Assembly (NCBI GenBank): GCA_007922305.1
Contig: ML677373.1
Span: 14,514,016 to 14,578,015 of the forward strand
Source: Dermatemys mawii
Taxonomy: Eukaryota > Chordata > Testudines > Dermatemydidae
Reading direction: 5' to 3'
Length of the DNA stretch: 64,000 nucleotides
The notes under the pieces were generated by a model. The model worked only from the letters and a program-made list of their open reading frames with translations, was not told the origin of the DNA and ran no database searches. Positions 1 to 10,200 of this stretch are shown here, in pieces; position 1 is the stretch's first letter; every line of letters begins with the position of its first letter. A program made the position numbers and the translations under genes.

Positions 1-392
1 GAAATGTGTGTAGTATCTGCTTCCTTACTGCTTTCGTAGAAGCATTTGTGCAGTTCATGTAAGCACTGCACCAATGTCTATTAAATGCACACTCCTTGAA
101 ATGCAGATTAGTGCAGTGACTGCATGCTTTGCGGTCAATTGTAGTGTATTTATCAGAATCATAGCTGTACCTTTGGGAAGCTGCCTACCCATACAATTTT
201 CCTTATTTCTTTTACAATACAAGAGTGTGCTTTAGTTTGTTTTCTTATGCTAATTCAGGTCTGATGCTGTACAGTTCAAATAAAAAAAAATTCAGGAAAT
301 GACTTTAATCCTTGTGTAAGATGAAGGCACTAACATTGCAGTAGAAACCTTAAACTTCATGTTTCTTGGTTTTTTAGTTTTAGCTGTGTGGC

Positions 393-520
393 ATTAAGGC
401 TTTCTCTACACTACCAAGTGAAAAACAAAACTTTTGTCATTCAGAGGTGTTAAAAAACACACATCTCGAAGACAGGTGCCAATGGGAACAGCAGTAAGAC
501 CGCTCCTGCTGACATTGCTA
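393..520. mobile_element. Partial inverted-repeat DNA transposon
   Basis: The terminus-like motif ggctttctctacac is followed by cttttgtcattcagaggtg, which resembles the interior of the element at 55788-56075. Only one end is recognised, so this is a decayed or partial copy. Confidence 0.4.
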
Positions 521-714
521 GTACGGCTCGTTGGGGGTGGGAGTTTTTTGTTGGCAGGAGAGGATTTTATTTTATATAAGATTATTTTAAATGATTTCAT
601 CTGATCAGCATGAACATTAAGGTCCCCAAGGCACTTCCTCATATGAGGGATTTTTTTCTAATGTTTTGAGTACAGACATTCAAGTTATTAGGTTTTATTC
701 TGGTCCCTGCCATT

Positions 715-894
715 AAGGGCTTATCTACATGGGAAAATTTACAGGCAGAACTGTACACTATAATTGTATGGCTATAGTTTTCATGGTATAACTCCCAATG
801 TAGACACTCTTATTTTGGAATAAATGTCTATGCAGGGAGCTATGCTGGGATAGTTCTGCCAGTAAATGTAATTTCTCAGTGTAGGCAAGCCCTT
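715..894. mobile_element. 180-bp non-autonomous inverted-repeat element
   Basis: The left end agggcttatctacatggg is matched in inverted orientation by the right end (gtgtaggcaagccctt). The similarity extends inward over aaattaca/ttactggcagaac. A second copy of exactly the same length, with the same interior motifs (tataactccc, then a ttattc/ggaataa block), lies at 38735-38914. No open frame is present. Confidence 0.65.
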
Positions 895-1070
895 GAATTG
901 CTGTGGGAGCCATGGGTGAGTTAGTTCTTCATGCCTCAGTTTTCTCATCTGTAAAATGGAAAGTAATACTTGTCTACTGCATAGAGGTGTTCAAGGATTA
1001 AGATTTCTGAATAGGTTTGTGATAATTGGATGTAAAGTGTTCAGGATTTCTTTGTGGCACTCCTCATCTT
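895..1070 (-). repeat. MIR-like SINE relic
   Basis: The segment reads cctcagttttctcatctg then taaaatgg, followed by gaggtgttcaaggatta. This is the reverse complement of the MIR core-SINE 3' region (cccattttacagatgagg). It is heavily decayed. Confidence 0.5.
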
Positions 1071-2825
1071 GTTTGATAAGGATAAAAGTCTTTGCACTCT
1101 TTATTGGTTTTGTATGACAAATAAAATTATTTCAGTATTGTTTGGGTGCTGTTATGGTGGTTCTTACAAGAGCTGAATTTCCAGTGTTGTTTTGGGGCCT
1201 GTAAGAAATTGTGTGGTGCTTGTACATTTGACTGTATTTTCCTGTGCTTATTGCATATTTATGATTATTACACTGTCACTGATTTTATAAGTTGTCACAG
1301 TTTAGTAACAAGTAAGTGGGTTCAGAACTGTTAGGTGCTCTGCAGCATATGTTGTGAACTAAAAGATTACTTGTTTTCCAGATTAAAAAAAAAATGCAAA
1401 AAAAATCTGTGTAACTTAAAAGCAAATATATTAAAAACTAATATTACTGGAACAGAACTTTAATGAGGAGAAAGAACATTAATGTACATTTTACCTACAC
1501 ATACACTGACCTGTGGAAGCCACGGTTGCTCTGTGTAAAGTTGTAGTGGTCCTTAATGCCCCCCTGATGCCCTGTAGAACGTTGTGGGCAAGGGTATAGT
1601 TAGGTGCTGTAATGCAGTTGTACGTGTACTACAAAGGGAGGCGAGTCCATGATTGTTGAACTGAGATTCCACAAGAGTTTGTAGTATCTGTTTGCTGCTG
1701 GAGAAGCCCCATTATGTCCTGTGCAACTCACTCTTCTTTTCCTGCAGGGACTCTTGGGCCTTTCTCCTGTCTGCTCTTTCCTTCTCCAGGCTGTCTGCTG
1801 CGTTGACCCTTCAGGCCTTTTGCTTATGGTCCGACATAGCAGTTGCTTGCAAGATCTTATTGAACATGTCATCCCGATTCCTCTTTTTTCCTTCTTATTT
1901 GGCTTAGGTATGAAGGGGAAATCCCTCAAGGCTGCTGCCACAGCAGCTTCAAATAAAACACACAGGTACCATGTCCACAAAGTCACAATGAAAAATGAAA
2001 TGTAATATTCATAACTCCCTTCCCTTGCTCCCCTACCATTTTCAACAAAATACGCTTACTGACCCTTCTGCTTCTGAGTGCTTGTGCACAGTGTCACTCG
2101 CAGCAGCTGTGGTGAGTATAGCCCATTAGGGGTGAGGGAAATGAGGCAGGAATTGCTCAGTTGCCTGAAACTGAGTATAGGGCAACAACAATGAATATAT
2201 TGACACCTGAAGGCAATGGTGATTTTAGCTGATTTTAGCCAGTACCTCGCTTCTGAAGATAACAGAGGCAGAGAGAGCACAACTTCTGCTGGCATCCTGA
2301 AGTCGTCTATGCTGCTAGCCTAGGTACTACAATAGTTCCTGTCAAAGTTATCTCTTACTGGCATGGAAAAACGTTATACTGTGGAGGAAGAAATAAGACT
2401 GCCATCCCTGGAAACCTCTGAAAGGGGATTACCGAGTACCTCTATGAAAGTCCTATTGAGACCTTGCAGAAGGATTCAGTGGACATCCCTGCATACATAA
2501 ACAAACTGCTTCTCATGACTCCCCTCCCCTCCCCCCCAGCTGTACAGAGGAATGAAAAGCAGATAAGTGCTACCTCCTTTGTTGTACTGCTACCTCTTCT
2601 AGTACAAGTAAATTAATGAAAAGTCAATAACTGTGTCCTGTTAAGCTGGTCGCACCATTACTGTAATGGGAAATAAATTTACACACTTACCTGAGATTCC
2701 ACTCCTCTGCATCTAAAAATCTATGCAAAGATTTTTTTAGAGATGTGATTTTATAATCTTTATAATCTTCAGCATCACACTAATGAAATATTTTTAAAGC
2801 AATTTTTAAACTAAGGTTCTCTTGA

Positions 2826-3043
2826 CTACGGATATGTCTACACTGGAAACTTCAAAGCACTGTCACAGGAAGGCTTCTGCAGCAGCACTTTGAAGTGCAA
2901 GTGTGGGCATGTATGAGGTGCTACCTCCATGAGGGGATTAGCTCCGAGCCCATAGTGCTTATCTACACTACACCCCCCTGCACCAGCACTATATAGAGCA
3001 CTATAAAGAGCACTATAAAATGTAAGTGTAGACAAGTCTTAAG
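2826..3043. mobile_element. Inverted-repeat element with GCACTATA-rich interior
   Basis: Ends gatatgtctacact and agtgtagacaagtctt are inverted relative to each other. The interior has repeated gcactata / gagcactataaa motifs, like the 676-bp element at 45895-46570. It is probably a deleted member of that family. Confidence 0.5.
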
Positions 3044-3289
3044 TAAACATTACAGTAATGCACAAGTGTTTTGGTCAGTAAATTCAGAAACTAATAGTAT
3101 ATACCTGGGGGTTGGCCAACTCTTTGACAGTTTCAGTGTTGTGTTAATAGGTCTGGCAGGCTGGAAGGCTTTTTCACCTTTAAGTACTAGATCCCCTCCA
3201 GGGGAAGACTCACCTGTAGCAGCCAGCTCAGGTGGGTGCTTGCAGGAAGAGTCAGAACAGGGATAGGAAGAGGTAGGGGAGGGGGTGGA

Positions 3290-3850
3290 CACTAAGACTC
3301 AGGGTAACCCAAATTTTTAGGTGCCCTCCGCAGCCACATATGCTGTGTATGCCTAAGGGCAGCCCTGTCCATGCTCAACTGATTAGACTCTGGTGGAGCC
3401 TCAAACAGGTCCTGGCTCACAGCATAGACGTACCACTTTCTCACCCCAGTCACATATCCATTATCCTCTTCGTCTTTGCTGTTCATGCCAGGGGCCTGTG
3501 ACTAGGGCTTCTCAGAGGTATCCATGTTAGCCTGTGGGGGTGTGGAGGTTTCCACCAAGTATGGCATGCGGCTCTTCGTAAAAGCATCAGATTGACTGCC
3601 GCCCTGGCATTCTGATACACTTGATGCAGTTCCTCTGCTTTCACTTGGCGTGGAAGCTGGTCCCTTTTGTACCCCTTCTGCATCCTCTATGCAATCTGCT
3701 TGTAGATGTCCATGTTTCTGGTTCTGCACTGTAGCTGTGCTTGTGTGGTCTCTTCTCCTCACATCCAGGACATCCTAGCCTATCTACTCCAAGCCAGAGC
3801 ATTTCTGGAGTATGGTCATCTGGCTATTTATGACAGCTCTTGAGGGATGC
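3290..3850 (-). pseudogene. Decayed Myb/SANT-like DNA-binding protein gene (Harbinger-transposon type)
   Basis: On the - strand the frames give GEETTQAQLQCRTRNMDIYK, then QIA, a stop, then RMQKGYKRDQLPRQVKAEEL and HQVYQNARA. This matches the pattern of the Myb/SANT-like (MADF-like) domain proteins that accompany Harbinger transposons: GEE...QL...RN..IY..IA..M...GY.RD..QCRVK.KELRQAYQKAR. Downstream, an acidic segment (MNSKDEEDNGYV) and SQDLFEAPPES resemble the C-terminal part of those proteins. At least one in-frame stop and frame changes interrupt it, so it is not expressed as a protein. It lies antisense in LUC7L3 intron 1. No transposase ORF is seen beside it. Confidence 0.6.
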
Positions 3851-4136
3851 AGGAGCATACTATTTAACAACAATATAAAGGAACACAGTGTGTTGCAATG
3901 GAAAAGCAGATTTATCCATTCGCTTGGGGTAGTCAGGAAGGCATGTAGTCTTCTCTGCTGCAGTCAAGTAGCACATGAATATGTGTGCATCTGTTTTCCA
4001 AAAAACTTTGTAGACTGCATAGAAATAAGAACAGAAGGAAGTTTCACTTTTTACCTTAGAATGAACATATGATGTGATTAATTAAACTAGTGCCAAATAA
4101 GAAGAAAGAGAGTTAATTTTTTTCTTTCTTTCTTAG

Positions 4137-4203
4137 GTTTGTAAATACTACCTTTGTGGGTTTTGTCCAGCTGAATTATTTACAAATACCCGTTCTGACT
4201 TAG
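4137..4203 (+). CDS. LUC7L3: LUC7L3 coding exon 2, first zinc finger (N-terminal half)
   Basis: The 67-base exon encodes residues 34-55 (VCKYYLCGFCPAELFTNTRS, then DL) plus the first base of Gly56. It carries three of the zinc-binding cysteines of the first finger. It has a good polypyrimidine tract and AG acceptor at 4135-4136, and a gtaagtg donor from 4204. Exon 1 is not visible upstream, so this is the first coding exon in the window. Confidence 0.96.
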
Positions 4204-7200
4204 GTAAGTGTTCATTGGGGGGGTACACGTCATTCACTGCCACTAAAATGAAATGTAAGGGGTGATCTGATAACTCCCTCCTGCTTCCAGACTGACCTTT
4301 TCTATATGACATGCAGAATGGGCTACAGTGGTTGCAAATCGCCAGGAATGGCCACACCACAGCAGAAGTTGTTCTTCACAACACCTACTCCATCTCAGCC
4401 CCTTCCCCACAACCAATATGAAATTAAGCTATGTGTACACAGAAAGGAGTGTGTGAACCCCCTTTTCCCTGACGAGTGTAATCTAAAACTCCACAAGTGG
4501 GATACTCTTCTTCTCATGTAAGAGTGTCTTTTATTTTTATATTTGGTTTAGAGAACTAGGCTATTATAATCCTGCCGGGACATTTTTGAAAACTTTGTTT
4601 TGAAACATGCTTTTATTTTGTGCTGGAGATTCAGTGAATTTCCATTCCATTTTACACGTGTTATTAAATTTCTATTTTTTCCTTTTGTTAATCTTAGAAA
4701 TGTTACAGTATTTTGGAGTTCTTTTTTAAGATAGGAAATTTTTTAAAAAATTTCCTAATGGGTGAGTGAAAATTTAGGTACAAAAGTCCAGTTTTCAGAG
4801 AGCTTAATACAAATGCATCAGCTTAACCTTTATGCTTTCCTGAGACACCTTAGAAATGTTTCCTGTATTGTGGTCAAGGTTAAGATTTTGTCGTGGGTAT
4901 TTTTAGTAAAAGTCAGGAACAGGTCACAGATAATAAACAAAAATTCACGGAAGTTTTCAACCTGTCCCTGACTTTTACTGAAAATAGTAATGGGTGGGGA
5001 GGGGGAGATTGGACAAAAAGAGCACTGCCGGGGGCTTACAACTCCTCCAGTCCCACTGCTGTGTTCCTGTAGCAGGGACTGACCACCACTGGTCCAGCCC
5101 TATGGGTGCTTAGCCAACCCCAGTCACTGCAGATTGCAGGATGGGAGCAGCTGCAGAATAAGTCACAGAGGTCCCCACAAGTCTCAGAATCCATGACAAA
5201 ATGGTATCCTTAATCATGATGCTCCCAGTTGTCTGACTGGTTTGATATTGTACAGTGCTTAATGTAATTAGACACAAATGGCTAGATTCTCAAAGAAGCT
5301 TGGGCATAGCTATGGTTAGCGTCACCATGCCTAACTTTTAGGCACCTAGAAAATCACTGGGATTCACAAAAGCCAGAGATAGGCACGTAGGCTCGCTTCA
5401 GAGGCACCTCAGAATGGGATTGACAGAAGCCAGAATAGGACCCCAAACTAGCCAATAGGAGATGCCAAGGTAAAGGGTGTGTCCTAAGCCCTATTCCTCT
5501 CAGGAAGTACTATGCCTCAGTCCAGGCTAGAGAGAGATGCCTCCCTGTGTTTAGGAGTCTCAGCTAAAAACCCTGTCTTGAAGTTAGGTGCCTTTACTGT
5601 GTTTGCAAGAAGGTCAGGAGGACCTCCCTCAGACTCGGCCTGAGGGGAGAAGGTATTTGAACAGGGATTTGCCACTTCTCAGATGAATGCCCTAATCACT
5701 CAGCTCTGGGATATTCCAGTGTGGTGCTTCCCTAGGCTGTACTGTTCCATTGTGAATAAGCAGTAAATTCATTGAAGCAGGAGGACTAGATCCTGAATTT
5801 CCCATATCCTATGTGAGTTCTGTAGCCTTTAGACTACAGAATCATTCTCATGCTTGTGTGTGCTTTTTCTGTCTCTCTCTTGCCCAGTAATTTGGCTCCT
5901 ACAGGTTTTGGAGGCAGGTGAACGGGGTTTTTGTGAATCCCAGTGGAGTGTGATTCTGGGATTTATGTGCCTACAGTGACAGTTCGTGCGGAAGTCTTTT
6001 TATGAACCCAATCCTAAAAGCATGCTGACTAAATCTTCAGGAGTTTGTGTGGCTTTTCAGAGTGTGCACTCAGTCTTGCTTTTATTTTTAGGTCCATGTG
6101 AAAAAATTCATGATGAAAATCTGCGTAAACAGTGAGTGTTTAAGTTGTTTTAGCATAAGTTAATGCAACAATTGTAATGGTTACATTTTTTCAAATTGGT
6201 GTTCATAAAACCAACCAGACAAGAAGAAAATAATAATTTCAGAGCAGCTTCATATGTAAGCTGTAAATCATTTACCTTGTACTTTTCATTGTCCGTTTCT
6301 TTAAAAATATCATAAAGTAATTTAAAAATTAACCATTTAAATGTAGGGCTTGAAGGGACTTTGAGGTCATCTAGTCCATTCCCCTGCTCTATGGCAGCCC
6401 CAGTGTAATTTACAAAGTTGTAATTTTTGCTGAAGCTGTGAAAGCATTGCAGGCTTTACATGTTTGTTGCACCTCTGTGTTACAGAATGACACGTAATCA
6501 TTCAGTAAAAAACTGTGTATTTTTATCAGATATGAGAAGAGTTCTCGTTTTATGAAAGTGGGCTATGAAAGAGACTTCTTGCGGTATTTACAGAGCTTAC
6601 TTGCAGAGGTAGAACGGAGGATTCGAAGAGGGCATGCTCGTTTGGCACTGTCACAGAACCAGCAGTCATCAGGTGTAAGTACAAAAGCCTGTATTGAAAT
6701 AAAGAATTGTTCCTCAAAGGGACTCTGAATGTGGGATGTTCACTGCGTGCACACACCGTTCCCCTGTTCCTTTTGTTTGCTTCAATGTAGTTAAATAACT
6801 AACTAGCAGGGTAGTTGTTACTTGACAAGGATGATGGACTTGACTGAAGTTATGTATGGACTAAGTGATAGTACAACATGTTAGAGCACCTGGACTACTC
6901 TGTACTTGGATCTACTTAGTTATCTGATATCCAGTATGTAATTCTAGAGCAATATTAATAGGTGTGTAGTTTCATAAAAACACACATTCTTAATCCTTTG
7001 ATTAGGGACTGAATTTTTTTAATACATTTTTAATGTATTTAGCAGGCAGCTGGACCTACTGGAAAAAACGAAGAGAAAATTCAGGTCTTAACTGACAAAA
7101 TCGATGTACTTCTACAACAGGTAAGTCACCTTCTAACACAGCTATTAATCAAATGCTCAGATTAAAAGACCCTAATGGTTTTTATTCTCCTTTAGATTGA

Positions 7201-10200
7201 AGAATTGGGTTCTGAAGGAAAGGTAGAAGAGGCACAAGGAATGATGAAACTTGTTGAACAGTTAAAAGAAGAGAGAGAGTTGCTGAGGTCTACAACTTCA
7301 GTAAGTAAAAGCTGTGTGTGCTCTGTTAGGGTTATTTCAAGGCTCAGTGCAAAAGCACCAAATAGACTTGCCCCTTATGTAATCAGAGGATTTAAAAGTT
7401 ACAACAATCCAGTTACTGCTTTCTTGTCAAATTTCTGTTTCTCACATTCAAACTTAACAAGCTGAAATACTGCCCCTTATGAGAGCCCAGCTTGTATTTC
7501 ACCCAATACGTTCATTAATTTAAAACTCCAATTAGTCTTACTCAATATCATTTGCTTTGTTAGATAATTAAATCTTGTATTTAAATTGTAAGCTTATTTA
7601 GATTAGTATTCTTTGCCAAAACTAAATTGAAGATGGGAATTTATGAATATGTATTGGTAATTTACAGAAGATGAAACACCAAAGATGCTTATACAACTAT
7701 AAACTTAGAATAAGTTTCCTGACTTTCTAATTTTATGTGAAAACCTGAAACTAAAATTAAAGTGGAAAATGTAAAAATGCAAGACCTCAGAAAAAGAAGT
7801 GTTGATTTTTTTTGCCAAGTTTCTAAAATGTTTAACTTCTAAAACTCTCCATCTTAGCATTTCTTGGGCCAAAACGTCTTAAATTTGAGAATATTTTCAA
7901 GTCCTCTTCAGAAAAATGAAAACACTAGCATCCATCTTCAACTTGGTCATGTATTGTTGATAGGTTAATGAGGTAGTCACCTTCTTCTGTACCTCGTGGT
8001 GGGGGAGGGGCAGGTATGCATCACACACTTGAAAAAACACTGAGACCTTCATAGTATGATGCTTTCTTTGTTTCCTGCATGCATCAAGGAGCAGTGAGAT
8101 AGTTTAAAATGTTTGCATTTTAAACTATCTTTTGCCCTTTGAGTTGGCACCCACTGAAATGAATGAAGCAATTCACCTCTCATAGCTATTGTGCTATCAC
8201 TGAAAAGTTAGTCAGACCTCACTGAATCAGTTAACCTTCAAAACATGGCCAGAGTGTTTCTTCTTAGCTGTAATAGTTCAGAGGCTTTATTTTTTAAAAA
8301 TGAAAACAGACCCTAAAGTAATTGAAGTCTGACATCTGTGTAATGCCACATATGACCCTCTCCTACCCCAGTAGACCTTTTTCACCCCTCCAATGGGACA
8401 CAAACCATTTTAACGATTTTTAGAGGAAGTCAGAAATCCTATTGAAATGGAAATGTGGCTTCAACCTTTATCGTGGTGAAGACACTTAGCTCTCAGTAAC
8501 TGAGAACTTTCTTGCTAGCAATGATTACCAAACCAGAGTCTGTTCAAGGATCTTTAAGTTCCTGGCTGTCAGCAGCCTCTCTCCTTTAAATCTCCCCCAT
8601 GACTGCCACTTCTCAGGGAGTTTATCTCCGTGATTAATCTCTTGCTTTTCTCTGTAATTATCTTCTGAGCTACTAGACTACTTGCCTCCTAGAAGCTCAT
8701 ATGTTTACAGCTGTACCTGATTAGAAGCGGTTCAAGCACCAAAAAGAGGAGAGATTCCCTCTATCTTGTATTTGTATTCCCTCTATCTTGTATTTGAATT
8801 CCCTCTATCTTGTATTTTGAAACATCTTTGAAAACATTTGAAAACAACAAAAGCAGTTAATTTTTCGTAAGTCTCCCTTGTGTGATGTTGCATTTACACT
8901 AGTTCCTAAATCACTTTCTTTAATGGTCTTGTATGCAGAAGTAGAGGAGCTGAAATAACTTAAAACCATAGCATAGGTCAATGAGGCTTCAATTCAGGAG
9001 TTTATGGAAGTCTTTTCAAAACCTTGTGTGATTCTAAACACTCATTACTGTAAAGTGGATATGGCATTAATTTTAGTCGAGTTTGAGGCCACTGTCCAGA
9101 AAAATTGATATTTGCCATAAAAATGTACAGTGTATGCATCGCTTACTTGTCAAACTATCTAAGAATAATGCAGAATACCTGCAATGTGATATTATCATGT
9201 CCTGGAATTCTTTAGGGCCTTAATAAACGTCTTTCCAGATCTGTAGTTCAGATATCTATCTTGAAATTCATAAATACATATAGAGAATTTTCCTATCTGA
9301 TTTTTCTGAAAACTTTCCTTTTTTTCAGAATTTCCCATCCTGCTCTAGTTCTTGCCAAATCTTATTCTCCCATTTTTGCACCCAGTTGTGTTAAATTTTG
9401 ACATCCTGAAGCTCTTGATTTATTCTCTTAAATTTCTCCTTTTAAGAATTTAAATGATATGGTTGACATTCAGATGTGGTGGTGTAGTTGCAACTTCATT
9501 GAAATCAGTGGCAGTACACCATCTTAACAGGCTTGAATTTGACTCCATCTTCAGAATGCTTTGCAAATACTAACAGCTCCGGCCCCCTTACCATGCTGGT
9601 TAGAGCACCTTGTCTGGCCAGAGCCAGACATGCTGCCCTACAGGAACGTGCTGCTCCGCCCTCAGAGCTCTGCCTGTGTGGCGGTGTGACTATGAGGGAG
9701 GGGGATAGGAGGGGAGGAGCAGGAGAGACAGGAGGGGAGGGATCAGGGGGAACCTGCCCATCCAGGCACTCAGGGGCTGGGCAGGAGGGACCCGTGAGCC
9801 AAATGTGGGCTGCGGGCCGTAGTTTGCCCATCCCTGCTCTAACCCCATTACCTTCTCTTCCAGACAATTGAGAGCTTTGCAGCTCAAGAAAAGCAAATGG
9901 AAGTTTGTGAAGTCTGTGGAGCCTTTTTAATAGTAGGAGATGCACAGTCCAGGGTGGATGATCACTTGATGGGAAAACAGCACATGGGTTATGCCAAAAT
10001 TAAAGCTACTGTAGAAGAATTAAAAGTGAGTATAACTTTTGTAATTAAAGGTAAACTGAAATTCTTTGTATATAAACTATTTAAGAACCAAATCATTAGC
10101 AGAATGCTTACGTACATAAACTCAGATTCTCAAAATCCATTTTTTGGCAGCCAAGCATTGATAGCTTTGAATTATTTAAAGATGAAAGGTAATTTTAGCA

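Larger units (their letters stand above)
1..4136 (+). other. LUC7L3: LUC7L3 intron 1 (3' part)
   Basis: There are no coding exons and no CpG island here. The stretch is AT-rich and holds the inverted-repeat elements, a MIR-like relic and a Myb/SANT pseudogene listed separately. The first exon of LUC7L3, expected to be GC-rich, is not present, so the window opens inside this intron. Confidence 0.8.
7301..9574 (+). other. LUC7L3: LUC7L3 intron 6, mostly unique sequence
   Basis: AT-rich intron. Apart from the short tandem repeat and the hairpin listed separately, I see no recognisable repeat or coding exon. The exon 6 frame stays open for 165 bases past the donor but shows no conservation signature I recognise. 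Confidence 0.6.

Noticed and set aside
1..400. First coding exon of LUC7L3 near the window start
   Set aside because: The expected MISAAQLLDEL-type start and GC-rich context are absent from 1-4136; the exon must be upstream.
7205..7465. 86-codon frame starting in LUC7L3 exon 6
   Set aside because: Only the part up to 7300 is exon; the rest is intron beyond gtaagt.
9505..9945. 146-codon - strand frame and 112-codon + strand frame
   Set aside because: Both lie over the GC-rich hAT remnant and exon 7 of LUC7L3; no domain or splice support.
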